Of a stretch of 64,000 bases of DNA, positions 24,607-33,116 are shown one piece after another. The notes beneath the pieces are model-generated. The model had not been told where the DNA came from. It saw only the letters and a program-made list of their open reading frames with translations, and did not search any database. Where the stretch lies: NCBI GenBank assembly GCA_029959285.1, contig JASCOE010000009.1, positions 186,001 to 250,000 of the forward strand, written 5' to 3'. The DNA is from Flavobacteriaceae bacterium PS02337 (lineage in GTDB: Bacteria; Bacteroidota; Bacteroidia; Flavobacteriales; Flavobacteriaceae). Positions within the stretch are counted from its first letter, which is position 1, and each line of letters opens with the position of its first letter. The position numbers and the translations under genes are program-made.

Positions 24607-25117
24607 AGAAATAATGAATGACATCTCAACGTTTGTTTTTGATGTAGACGGCGTACTTACAGACAGTTCTGTTTTGGTAACCAACGAAGGTGAAATGTTA
24701 AGAACAATGAATATTCGTGACGGTTTTGCCTTAAAAGCTGCTATTGAAAGTTGTTACAATGTATGTATTATTTCTGGCGGAAGCAATGAAGGCGTTCGCA
24801 TTCGTCTTCAAAATTTAGGCGTTTCAGACGTACATTTAGGAACTCCAGACAAAGTAAAGACCTTAAACGAATACATTGAAAAACATAACATTAAACATGA
24901 AAATGTGTTGTATATGGGAGATGATATTCCGGATTTTCATGTAATGAAATTAGTCGGACTTCCAACTTGTCCGCAAGATGCTGTTCCTGAAATTAAAAAT
25001 ATCTGTCGTTACATATCTCACGTAAAAGGCGGACGCGGCGCTGCAAGAGACGTAATCGAACAAGTAATGAAAGTACAAGGAAAATGGATGGAATATTTTA
25101 ATGGAAAACACGATTAA
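24590..25117 (+). CDS. kdsC: KdsC-type HAD phosphatase (3-deoxy-D-manno-octulosonate 8-phosphate phosphatase)
   Basis: 175 aa, a C0 (capless) HAD enzyme. Motif I FDVDGVLTDS (about 18-27), motif II ISGGSN (about 61-66), motif III Lys in DKVKTL (about 87), motif IV MGDDIPDFHVM (about 106-116). It has the KdsC extra feature of a conserved hairpin (LTDSSVLVTNEGEMLRTMNI). It releases phosphate from KDO-8-P in lipopolysaccharide core synthesis. The 17-bp overlap with the upstream gene indicates coupling. Confidence 0.88.
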   Translation: MAKSYKEIMNDISTFVFDVDGVLTDSSVLVTNEGEMLRTMNIRDGFALKAAIESCYNVCIISGGSNEGVRIRLQNLGVSDVHLGTPDKVKTLNEYIEKHNIKHENVLYMGDDIPDFHVMKLVGLPTCPQDAVPEIKNICRYISHVKGGRGAARDVIEQVMKVQGKWMEYFNGKHD

Positions 25118-25198
25118 TTGTTAATTATGAGTTATTAATTATGAATTATTAATTAATGCGTGTCTATATTTAGTTTTCAGTCGCAGTTTTCAGTTAAA

Positions 25199-25245
25199 TA
25201 AAAAACTTAGTATCTTAGAATCTTAGCATCTCAGAACCTCAAAAA
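25199..25245. repeat. Intergenic word repeat (CTTAGAATCTTAGCATCT type)
   Basis: Units AGTATCTTAGAATCTTAGCA and TCTCAGAACCTC just before the prenyltransferase start. Same family as 41312-41467. Upstream, 25118-25165 has AATTATGAGTTATTAATTAT-type duplications. Confidence 0.55.
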
Positions 25246-25246
25246 A

Positions 25247-26173
25247 ATGAAATTCCTAAAACTTATTCGTTACCAAAACCTTTTGATGCTTGCTTTTATG
25301 CAGCTTCTTTTTCGTTATGCCTTTTTAAAACAGAAAGATATTCCGCTAGCGTTGTCAGATTGGCAATACGGATTATTGGTTTTAAGCACGGTTTTATTGG
25401 CGGCTGCGGGATATGTCATCAATAATATTTACGATGTAGGAACTGACACTATCAACAAGCCAAATAACGTTGTTGTCGGAAAAGGAATTACCGAAACTGC
25501 TGCATACAACATTTATATTGCTCTAAATGTATCTGGAGTTGCCATTGGTTTTGTTTTATCAAACATAATACAAAGACCCACTTTTGCTTCTCTTTTTATT
25601 TTAATTGCTTCATTGTTATATTTCTACGCTACAACTTTGAAACAAATTATGATTTTAGGAAATTTTGTCGTGGCGTTACTGCTTTCTGTAAGTGTATTAA
25701 TTATTGGCGTTTTTGATCTTTTTCCTGCAACAACACACGAAAATCAGGCGCAAATGGCAAGTCTTTTTGCAATTTTAACCGATTATGCTTTGTTTGCTTT
25801 TATGATTAATTTCATTCGCGAAATAGTAAAAGATATTGAAGATGTAAATGGCGATTACAACATGGGAATGAATACTCTTCCTGTTGCAATCGGAATTAAT
25901 AGAGCTGCCAAAATTGCTTTAGGTTTTGCTATTATTGCGTTTATTTTATCTGCGCTTTACAGCAATACTTATTTCATGCAAAACAAACTTTACATTGTAA
26001 TACTTTATGCTTTTGTTACTGTTTTAGCGCCATTATTGTATTTTATTGTAAAAATATTCAGTGCCAAAACTCAGAAAGATTTTCATCATTTGAGTACCAT
26101 TTTAAAACTAATTTTGTTCTTCGGAATCTTATCAATACTTGTTATTGCTTTAAATATCAAATACAATGCTTAG
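25247..26173 (+). CDS. UbiA-family prenyltransferase (possibly geranylgeranylglycerol-phosphate geranylgeranyltransferase type)
   Basis: 308 aa with about eight hydrophobic segments. First aspartate-rich motif NNIYDVGTDTINKPNNVVVG (about 64-83); second REIVKDIEDVNGDYNMGMNT (about 187-206). This is the UbiA superfamily layout, and the NKP after the first motif is typical of the GGGPS-like/digeranylgeranyl subgroup in Bacteroidota. The prenyl acceptor is not determinable. Overlaps maf by 8 bp. Confidence 0.82.
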   Translation: MKFLKLIRYQNLLMLAFMQLLFRYAFLKQKDIPLALSDWQYGLLVLSTVLLAAAGYVINNIYDVGTDTINKPNNVVVGKGITETAAYNIYIALNVSGVAIGFVLSNIIQRPTFASLFILIASLLYFYATTLKQIMILGNFVVALLLSVSVLIIGVFDLFPATTHENQAQMASLFAILTDYALFAFMINFIREIVKDIEDVNGDYNMGMNTLPVAIGINRAAKIALGFAIIAFILSALYSNTYFMQNKLYIVILYAFVTVLAPLLYFIVKIFSAKTQKDFHHLSTILKLILFFGILSILVIALNIKYNA

Positions 26174-26750
26174 AGAAAAACTACAGAAATATAAAATCAT
26201 TTTAGCTTCGGGTTCACCTCGCAGACAACAGTTTTTTAAAGATTTAGATCTTGATTTCGAAATTCGTTTAAAGGAAATTGAGGAAATTTATCCGCCAGAA
26301 TTAAAAGCGGTAGAAATCACCGATTATCTTGCCGAACTAAAAGCGAAAGCATTTGAAGGAGAACTGAAAGAAAATGAAATTTTAGTAACAAGCGATACAA
26401 TTGTCTGGCATCAAAACAAAGCTTTAGGAAAACCTAAAAATGCTGAAGAAGCTTTTACAATGATAAAATCGATGTCGAATACAACGCACGAGGTTATTAC
26501 TTCGGTTTGCTTTAAAACTTCTGACTCTTCTACTCTATTGCATGATATTACCAAAGTAACTTTTAATGATTTGTCTGATGAAGCTATTTTATATTACATT
26601 GAAAACTATAAACCTTACGACAAAGCCGGCGCTTACGGAATTCAGGAATGGTTTGGTTTTATGGCAGTTGCAAAAGTTGAAGGTTCTTATACCAATGTTA
26701 TGGGGCTTCCGACGGCTAAAGTTTATGATTTTTTGACTACATTAGTGTAA
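26166..26750 (+). CDS. Maf-family nucleoside triphosphate pyrophosphatase
   Basis: 194 aa. N-terminal signature LASGSPRRQQFF (about 14-25), TSDTIVWHQNKALGKPKNAE with the catalytic Asp region (about 75-95), THEVITSVCFK (about 104-114), and KAGAYGIQEWFGFMAVAKVE with the family IQ/GSYTNVMGLP end (about 155-185). Maf enzymes hydrolyse dTTP/UTP or modified nucleotides to the monophosphate. Complete length; translationally coupled to the prenyltransferase gene. Confidence 0.9.
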   Translation: MLREKLQKYKIILASGSPRRQQFFKDLDLDFEIRLKEIEEIYPPELKAVEITDYLAELKAKAFEGELKENEILVTSDTIVWHQNKALGKPKNAEEAFTMIKSMSNTTHEVITSVCFKTSDSSTLLHDITKVTFNDLSDEAILYYIENYKPYDKAGAYGIQEWFGFMAVAKVEGSYTNVMGLPTAKVYDFLTTLV

Positions 26751-26761
26751 AAAATTTATTT

Positions 26762-27292
26762 ATGTTTTCTTTTAAAGAGTATAGCCGCGAAATATTTGCT
26801 ACCATAATTCTGATCGGAATTTTGATTGTATTGCGAATGATAATTGCCAAATTAATTAGACGTTTTGCAGCAGCAAGTCATTTATTTGAACACCGAACTA
26901 ATCTTGTAATTAAATACATTAATATTATCATGAATATTCTCGTTACCACAACTTTGATTGTGATTTGGGGAGTTCAAACAGAAGATATTTTTGTTACTAT
27001 TTCTTCAATAGCAACCGTTATTGGTGTTGCTATGTTCGCACAATGGTCTATTTTGAGCAATATTACTTCGGGAATGATTTTATTTTTTTCTTTTCCTTTT
27101 AGAATTGGAGACACAATTAAAATTCACGACAAAGATTTTCCTATCGAAGCTGAAATTGAAGACATTAATACTTTTCATGTAAGTTTAAAAACTAAAGAAG
27201 GAGAAAAAATCATTTTTCCTAATAATTTATTACTTCAAAAAGGAATTTCAATTATTCCTGCGAAGTACGAAGAAAGGGAGTTTTTTGATTAA
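26762..27292 (+). CDS. Small MscS-family mechanosensitive channel
   Basis: 176 aa. Three hydrophobic stretches (about 12-35, 55-75, 78-105), the third resembling the pore helix with Ala/Gly (VIGVAMFAQWSILSNITSGM), then the MscS beta domain (FPFRIGDTIKIHDKDFPIEA, about 116-135; KEGEKIIFPNNLLLQKGI, about 150-167). It lacks the C-terminal alpha/beta vestibule of E. coli MscS, so it is a minimal family member. Confidence 0.82.
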   Translation: MFSFKEYSREIFATIILIGILIVLRMIIAKLIRRFAAASHLFEHRTNLVIKYINIIMNILVTTTLIVIWGVQTEDIFVTISSIATVIGVAMFAQWSILSNITSGMILFFSFPFRIGDTIKIHDKDFPIEAEIEDINTFHVSLKTKEGEKIIFPNNLLLQKGISIIPAKYEEREFFD

Positions 27293-27395
27293 AAATTGAA
27301 TGGGAATTTTATAACGAGCACGAGAAAAGCTAGAACAGAAAAAGACAAATAAAGTGTAATATTTGTTTTATAAATCTAGCTAAACCTCATAAAAA

Positions 27396-28496
27396 ATGAC
27401 TCGACCTATAACTTTACCTTTTTACGCGAAACTCGCTTTTATTCTTGTAATTTTAATTTCTTCTGCCTTTATCTTTTGTACAGGAAAAGATATTTTGACA
27501 CCAGTGTTACTCGCATTCTTATTTGCTGTTTTACTATTGCCAATTTTTACTTTTTTAAATACAAAATTAAAGTTTCCTAGACATCTTGCAGGAATTGTTT
27601 GCTTACTAATTTTCCTTTCTGTTATTATCGGAATTTTAGTTTTCATATCTTATCAAGCAACTTATATGGCTAATGATTTTGATACCATAAAAAAGAATGC
27701 AAATTCCTTTATTATTCAAATTCATAAGTTTATTCGAGAAAATTTTCAAGTAAGTATTGGCGATCAAAAGAAATATCTGGATTCAATGACTAAAGATTCA
27801 GTAAAAACTGGACAAGCAAAGTTGGGTTCTTTCATAATATCAATCAGCGATGTTCTTTTAGACAGTATGATTATTATCGTTTACACCTTTTTATTTTTAA
27901 TTTATAAAGAACATTTTAAATTGTTTTTAGCTAAATTGATAAAAAAAGAAGATCATTCTAAATTAACTGATATTCTTTCGCAAATAAAAGTTTCTATAAA
28001 TAATTACATCGTGAGTTTGATTATTGAAATGATCGTTGTTTCTGTATTGACAAGTCTTGGTTTGTGGATTATTGGCATTAAATATTTCATCTTGTTAGGA
28101 TTAATAACTGGTATTTTAAATCTTATTCCTTACATCGGAATCACAATTGCAGGAATTCTTACCATTTTGGCGTCATTAACAGGATCTGCTGAAACTTCAA
28201 TGATATTAGGAATTTTAATCGTAAATATAATTGTTCAATTTATTGATAATAATTTGCTGGTTCCTTTAATTATTAATTCTAAAGTAGAAATTAATGCTTT
28301 TGTTTCTATTATCGGAATTATTATCGGAGGTGCCGCGGCTGGAATTTCAGGAATGTTTTTAGCAATTCCGCTTTTAGCAATTTTAAAAATCATTTTTGAT
28401 CGAATTGATTCTCTCGCTCCTTGGGGTTATTTGATGGGCAATCATATTCCTCGGAAATTTAAATGGCGAACGAAAAAAACAGCAACAGAAAATTAA
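27396..28496 (+). CDS. AI-2E/PerM-family membrane transporter
   Basis: 366 aa with about eight hydrophobic segments: pairs at 12-30 and 33-52, one at 62-85, then 150-172 and four to five after 205. The family signature near LITGILNLIPYIGITIAGIL (about 236-255) and the final AGISGMFLAIPLLAILKIIFD are typical of UPF0118/AI-2E. Members transport autoinducer-2, Na+/H+ or unknown substrates; the name should not be taken as AI-2 export. Confidence 0.85.
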   Translation: MTRPITLPFYAKLAFILVILISSAFIFCTGKDILTPVLLAFLFAVLLLPIFTFLNTKLKFPRHLAGIVCLLIFLSVIIGILVFISYQATYMANDFDTIKKNANSFIIQIHKFIRENFQVSIGDQKKYLDSMTKDSVKTGQAKLGSFIISISDVLLDSMIIIVYTFLFLIYKEHFKLFLAKLIKKEDHSKLTDILSQIKVSINNYIVSLIIEMIVVSVLTSLGLWIIGIKYFILLGLITGILNLIPYIGITIAGILTILASLTGSAETSMILGILIVNIIVQFIDNNLLVPLIINSKVEINAFVSIIGIIIGGAAAGISGMFLAIPLLAILKIIFDRIDSLAPWGYLMGNHIPRKFKWRTKKTATEN

Positions 28497-28574
28497 AAAG
28501 AATGTTATATACTGAATGTTCTTTTTATTCCTTAAATTCATAAATAATAAACTATCTGCAGAATAACTATCCGA

Positions 28575-30407
28575 ATGTCTTTAAACAAAAAAATATTATT
28601 TCTTATTTTATTGTGCTTGTGTTTACAAGGAGGTTATGCTCAGGTAAACGAAGCAAAAAAAGATTCAAAAAAAGCAAAAGACACGACAGAAATCTATAAC
28701 CGAATTCGAAATTATTCTAAGAAAAATAAGTTTACGCAAACTATGCATAAAATATTTTTCAGATCTAAAAAATCAAAGAAAAAAGAAGAATTACTAGTGC
28801 CGATAGATTCAACTCTTTATGATGGAAAAATTATTCGAAATATCAATATCATAACATTAGATCCTTTTGGATATTCTGTTGCAGATACAATGCAAATGCC
28901 AAAAAATTGGGGAGAAAGAACTGGAAATAGACTTCATTTAAAAACAAAAAAAATAGCAATCTATAATTTATTGCTTTTTAAAAGAAATTCACGTTACGAC
29001 ACTTATAAAATTCTTGAAACCGAACGTTTAATTCGTGCACAGCGGTATGTTACAGCCGTACGAATTTCAAATCAAACTGTTGGCGTTGCATCAGATTCTG
29101 TGGATGTTACCATTCGTGTTTTAGATTCCTGGAGTACAATTCCTAGATTTTCAATTTCTAGCAATCAGGTTTCTGTCGGATTTAAAGAAAAAGACTTTTT
29201 TGGTTCGGGACAACAGCTCGAATACCGTTTTACAAATCGTTTTGATGATGGTCGAAATGCTAATGAAGCCACTTATACCGTTCCGAATATAAAAAATACT
29301 TACATCAGCACAGTATTGCATTATAAAATGGATTTGGACAACAATTACATTAAAAGTATTGATGTTGAACGAGATTTTTATTCGCCGCTAACTAAATGGG
29401 CAGGAGGAGTTTATGTTGATGAATCTTATAGAAGAGATACACTTCAGGCTCCAGATCAAAGTTTTGCATTTCAACCCATTAAATATAAATCGCAGGATTT
29501 TTGGGGCGGACGCGCTTTTAAGATGTATGAAGATCCGCATGAAGCGATTACAAACCTTGTTATTACGGGGCGTTTTCTTAATAAGAATTTCACCGAATCA
29601 CCAACAGAACTTTATGATCCTGATCATTTTTATTCTGATGAAAAATTTATTTTAAGCGGTGTCGGATTAAATACGAGAAAATTTATTCAAGACCGTTATA
29701 TTTTTAGAAATGGTCAAACCGAAGACGTTCCGATTGGAAGGATTTACGGACTTACTTTTGGTTATCAATATAAAAATACCTTTTGGCGGCCGTATGTCGG
29801 AGCACAATTCTCTTTTGGAAATTATTATCGTTTAGGTTTTTTAAGTATGAATTTTGAAGCAGGAACTTTTTTTCATCAATCTAAAACCTATCAAACCGCA
29901 TTTTTATTTGAATCGAATTACTTTACAAAACTATATAGTATAGGAAATTGGAAATTAAGACAGTTCGTGAATCCGAAATTTGTTGTCGGAATAAATCGTG
30001 ATGATATTATTGGAGATAAACTTAATATAAATGAACAAAATGGTTTGGCAGGATTTAATACCGCGTCGTACGGAACGAGTAAAGCGGTTTTATCAATTCA
30101 AACGCAAACTTATTCTCCACATTCTGTATTAGGTTTTCGTTTAAATCCGTTTTTTAATTATTCCATTGCCGTTTTAGGAAGTCCAGAAGTTGCTATGACT
30201 CAAAGCAAACCATATTCTAAGATTACTTTGGGCTTATTGGTGAGCAATGATTATTTGGTATTCAGTTCTTTTCAGCTTTCAATTTCTTATTATCCTAGTA
30301 TTCCGCTGCAAGGAGATAATGTATTTAAAACAAATACATTTGAAACTACAGATTACAGAATGCAAAGTTTCGAATTAAATAAGCCAAGAGTAGTAGATTA
30401 TAAGTAA
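28575..30407 (+). CDS. Outer-membrane beta-barrel protein with a POTRA-like N terminus (BamA/TamA-like)
   Basis: 610 aa. Signal peptide about 1-22 (ILFLILLCLCLQGGYAQ). A basic linker at 25-75, then a POTRA-like domain (about 85-190; IRNINIITLDPFGY, ILETERLIRAQRYVTAVRIS, VDVTIRVLDSW), then alternating strands to the C terminus (SISSNQVSVGFKEKDFFGSG, YGLTFGYQYKNTFWRPYVGA, FQLSISYYPSIPL). The Omp85 resemblance is in layout and in motifs such as FFGSGQQLEY; I saw no VRGF motif. Function unproven. Confidence 0.65.
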   Translation: MSLNKKILFLILLCLCLQGGYAQVNEAKKDSKKAKDTTEIYNRIRNYSKKNKFTQTMHKIFFRSKKSKKKEELLVPIDSTLYDGKIIRNINIITLDPFGYSVADTMQMPKNWGERTGNRLHLKTKKIAIYNLLLFKRNSRYDTYKILETERLIRAQRYVTAVRISNQTVGVASDSVDVTIRVLDSWSTIPRFSISSNQVSVGFKEKDFFGSGQQLEYRFTNRFDDGRNANEATYTVPNIKNTYISTVLHYKMDLDNNYIKSIDVERDFYSPLTKWAGGVYVDESYRRDTLQAPDQSFAFQPIKYKSQDFWGGRAFKMYEDPHEAITNLVITGRFLNKNFTESPTELYDPDHFYSDEKFILSGVGLNTRKFIQDRYIFRNGQTEDVPIGRIYGLTFGYQYKNTFWRPYVGAQFSFGNYYRLGFLSMNFEAGTFFHQSKTYQTAFLFESNYFTKLYSIGNWKLRQFVNPKFVVGINRDDIIGDKLNINEQNGLAGFNTASYGTSKAVLSIQTQTYSPHSVLGFRLNPFFNYSIAVLGSPEVAMTQSKPYSKITLGLLVSNDYLVFSSFQLSISYYPSIPLQGDNVFKTNTFETTDYRMQSFELNKPRVVDYK

Positions 30408-30482
30408 TTTTTTTTCAAAAAAATCAATTTGTATAAAAACACTTAAAATCAATAAATTAGGCATTAAACAAAACATAAAATT

Positions 30483-30520
30483 ATTCGACGAAATGCATTT
30501 TTTGCTCGACAAAATGCGTT
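30483..30520 (+). promoter_or_regulatory. Direct repeat, possible enhancer-type site
   Basis: TTCGACGAAATGC (from 30484) and CTCGACAAAATGC (from 30505) are near-identical words about two helical turns apart, directly upstream of a sigma-54-like promoter. GCATTTT/AAAATGC also forms an inverted repeat. Binding by an activator is inferred. Confidence 0.4.
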
Positions 30521-30530
30521 AATATTTTTT

Positions 30531-30547
30531 TTGGCACAGTATATGAA
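30531..30547 (+). promoter_or_regulatory. Sigma-54-like promoter
   Basis: TTGGCACAGTATATGAA: the -24 part TTGGCAC is perfect; the -12 part (ATGA instead of TTGC) is weak. 40 bp before the ATG of the His/Asp-tailed protein. Confidence 0.4.
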
Positions 30548-30586
30548 TATCTTTAAACAAGATTAACATTTAAAAAATCAAAAAAG

Positions 30587-31105
30587 ATGAAAACGATAAA
30601 ATTAGCAATCGCCGGATTATTTCTAATGGTTGCAAATGCCACGCAAGCCCAAGTATCAATCAACGTTAACATAGGAACTCCACCAGCTTGGGGACCTGCA
30701 GGATATTCTGAAATGGAATATTATTACCTTCCAGATATTGAAGCCTATTATGATGTAAGAGCTTCTCAGTTTATTTATTTTGGAGGAGGAAGATGGGTTA
30801 GAACAACTTATTTGCCAAGACAATATAGAAACTATGACTTATATGGAGGTTATAAAGTAGTTTTAACAGATTACCACGGAAGAACTCCTTATACTTATTT
30901 TGATCGCCATAGAGTAAAATACTATAAAGGATATCACGGTGCTCCGCAAAGACCTTATAAAGCAAGACCTGTTTACGGTTACAGTGAACGTCGTTATGAT
31001 AAAAGAGATTACAAACATTATGACAAACATGATAAACACGACAAACACCACGATAGACATGATGACCGTCATGATGATCACGGACACGGACGTGGAAGAA
31101 GATAA
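30587..31105 (+). CDS. Small exported protein with a His/Asp/Lys-rich tail
   Basis: 172 aa. Signal peptide about 1-22 (LAIAGLFLMVANATQAQ). The mature part is Tyr-, Pro- and Gly-rich (PPAWGPAGYSEMEYYYLPDI, YFGGGRWVRTTYLPRQY, about 32-100). The last 35 residues are almost only K, H, D, R and Y: KHYDKHDKHDKHHDRHDDRH, then DDHGHGRGRR. Such tails bind divalent metals or act as charged linkers. No catalytic motif seen. It is monocistronic: sigma-54-like promoter before it and a terminator after it. Confidence 0.72.
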   Translation: MKTIKLAIAGLFLMVANATQAQVSINVNIGTPPAWGPAGYSEMEYYYLPDIEAYYDVRASQFIYFGGGRWVRTTYLPRQYRNYDLYGGYKVVLTDYHGRTPYTYFDRHRVKYYKGYHGAPQRPYKARPVYGYSERRYDKRDYKHYDKHDKHDKHHDRHDDRHDDHGHGRGRR

Positions 31106-31131
31106 ATGCTAAATAACTAGTATTCAGAACA

Positions 31132-31168
31132 AGAGAGTATCAAATATAATGATGCTCTCTTTTTTTTT
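31132..31168 (+). terminator. Terminator after the His/Asp-tailed protein gene
   Basis: GAGAGTATCA, loop AATATAA, TGATGCTCTC followed by eight or more T. Confidence 0.85.
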
Positions 31169-31273
31169 GATTATTTAACTTTGAAGTTTTGTTAATTCTT
31201 TGTAATTTGTATATAAATTACTGAAAAACAAAAGGTTTCTCAAAATTAACCTTTGTTTAATGTGATTATGATA

Positions 31274-31281
31274 TATATTTG
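31274..31281 (+). promoter_or_regulatory. Putative -7 box before the LVIVD lipoprotein gene
   Basis: TATATTTG (TAnnTTTG), 32 bp before the ATG at 31314. Confidence 0.5.
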
Positions 31282-31313
31282 CGCCGAATTTTAAAATCAA
31301 AAAAAAGAAATCT

Positions 31314-32936
31314 ATGAAAAAGAATGTTTATTTATTTTCATTTTTAGCAATGTCACTATTAATAGGTTGTGACGATAATAATGATGGAAACGACAGCCAA
31401 TCGTTAAATAACATTACAATTAACACAGATCAAACTGCCCTAAATCAGAGACTTGACCTAACTAATTCTGGTGTTATTTCAATCGATAATGTTTCAGCAA
31501 CTGGAAAAAGTGCAGAAACTGCGATTACAACTTTGCCTTTAGTACAGATTGCAGAAGTAAAACCTCCTGTTGATGCTAACGGACGAACGTTACAAGCAAG
31601 TCATGTTGCTGTAAACGGAAATTATGCTTACGTTTCTTATATTACAAGAGGCGATGTGTATTCTGGAGCAATTGATGTTATTGATGTTTCTGATCCTTAC
31701 AAGCCAAAATTAGTTACTTCGGCTTTGATTCCAAATACTGATATTACTTCTCTTACTTACATCAATGGAAATCTAATTATTGGAGCTGCAAAAGATGTAG
31801 ATAAAGATGCTCAACTTGCTGGAAATCCTGCAATTGCGTTTAATATGGCTCTAAGTTCTGGATTACTTACCAATTCATTAACAACAAATTATTTAGAAAG
31901 CAGAGTTACGACAGATGTTGCTGCAAATGCTACTAATTATTTTGCAGTTACAGGAGATAACGGAAGTTTATTTAAATTAAGCACTTCTACAAAAGCCATT
32001 ACAGGAAAAGTAGCTGTAGCTGACTTACGTTCTATTGCTTTAACTAGTGATAAAGTAGTAACATTAAGCGGAACAAAAGGCGTAAATATTTACAATCAAT
32101 CTACATTGGCTTTGCAAAAAAACTTTACAACTTCTACTGATGTTAGCGGTGCAAAAAGAACAATGGATATTGACGGAACTAAACTTTTTGTTTCTGAAGG
32201 TAAAAATGGTTTAGGTGTTTACGACATCAATAGCGGATCTAAATTGCAGACAATTGCAATTCCAGTTGCGGCTGAAGATAACGTTACGAACGCTGTTTCT
32301 GTAAACGATGGTTATGCATTTATTGCAAACGGTGCCCTTGGACTTAACGTTTATCAATCTGCAACTCAACTTAATTTATTAGGTTCTTTAGGAATTGCTG
32401 GTTCATCAAACTACGTAAAAGCAAGCGGTAATTATATTTATGTGGCTAGCGGAACTGGTGGTTTAAAAATCATTAAATTAGAAAAACCAAATGCAACATT
32501 TGCAAGTTGTTCTTCTTATGGCGTTTACAATCAAGGTAGAGATTTGATTTTAAATTCAAATGAAATTAAATCATACCAAGGTTCTACAGCTATTAACTCA
32601 GCAATTGTAAATTCTGGTGCAATTTTAACACATTGTGGTTCTATCGCAGTTCTTAGTAATTTGACTTTAAACAGCGGTGGTACTTTTAATATGAGAGGAA
32701 GTTTATCTCAAGGAAAATACCAGCAATCTAACCCTACTGAACTTATTATCAATAGTAATGCAACATTACAAATTGAAGGTTCAGTTGTAATCTGGGGAGA
32801 TTTGAGATTGAACAGCGGCGCTAAAATTAACTTTATTGGCACTGGTTCTTCAATTACTATTTATGGAAAAGTAACTAAAGGAACTGGCGTAACTATTACA
32901 GGAAGTTATCTAGACACTGAAAATAAATTAAAATAA
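31314..32936 (+). CDS. LVIVD-repeat surface lipoprotein
   Basis: 540 aa. A lipoprotein signal with lipobox LLIGC (Cys19) is followed by DDNNDGNDSQ, an acidic stretch like lipoprotein export signals of Bacteroidota. The middle (about 75-395) has LVIVD-type beta-propeller repeats (AIDVIDVSDPYKPKLVTS, KLFVSEGKNGLGVYDINS, YVASGTGGLKIIKL). The C-terminal part (about 400-540) looks like a beta-solenoid of short repeating strands (LILNSNEIKSYQGS, LTLNSGGTFNMRGS, VVIWGDLRLNSGAKI). Probably cell-surface; ligand unknown. Confidence 0.8.
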   Translation: MKKNVYLFSFLAMSLLIGCDDNNDGNDSQSLNNITINTDQTALNQRLDLTNSGVISIDNVSATGKSAETAITTLPLVQIAEVKPPVDANGRTLQASHVAVNGNYAYVSYITRGDVYSGAIDVIDVSDPYKPKLVTSALIPNTDITSLTYINGNLIIGAAKDVDKDAQLAGNPAIAFNMALSSGLLTNSLTTNYLESRVTTDVAANATNYFAVTGDNGSLFKLSTSTKAITGKVAVADLRSIALTSDKVVTLSGTKGVNIYNQSTLALQKNFTTSTDVSGAKRTMDIDGTKLFVSEGKNGLGVYDINSGSKLQTIAIPVAAEDNVTNAVSVNDGYAFIANGALGLNVYQSATQLNLLGSLGIAGSSNYVKASGNYIYVASGTGGLKIIKLEKPNATFASCSSYGVYNQGRDLILNSNEIKSYQGSTAINSAIVNSGAILTHCGSIAVLSNLTLNSGGTFNMRGSLSQGKYQQSNPTELIINSNATLQIEGSVVIWGDLRLNSGAKINFIGTGSSITIYGKVTKGTGVTITGSYLDTENKLK

Positions 32937-32968
32937 GAAGAATTTTTATTCTAACTTTTCAAATATAA

Positions 32969-33000
32969 AGCTGCCAGCGTCAAAACTGGCAGCTTTTTTG
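32969..33000 (+). terminator. Terminator after the LVIVD lipoprotein gene
   Basis: AGCTGCCAG, loop CGTCAAAA, CTGGCAGCT followed by TTTTTG. Confidence 0.88.
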
Positions 33001-33076
33001 TTGCATGTAGAAAAAAAATGCAAATCAATCTTTACCATTAACATTTCATTTAAATAGTCTTACATAAAATAATTAG

Positions 33077-33084
33077 TATTTTTG
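33077..33084 (+). promoter_or_regulatory. Putative -7 box before the PIG-L deacetylase gene
   Basis: TATTTTTG (TAnnTTTG), 32 bp before the ATG at 33117. Confidence 0.45.
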
Positions 33085-33116
33085 AAGCTATTTTTAGAAA
33101 AAACAATAACCACAAC

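Noticed and set aside
30863-31087. Hydrophobic 74-codon frame on the minus strand
   Set aside because: It is the antisense reading of the His/Asp codons (GTC/GTG/ATG) of the tailed protein, an expected shadow.
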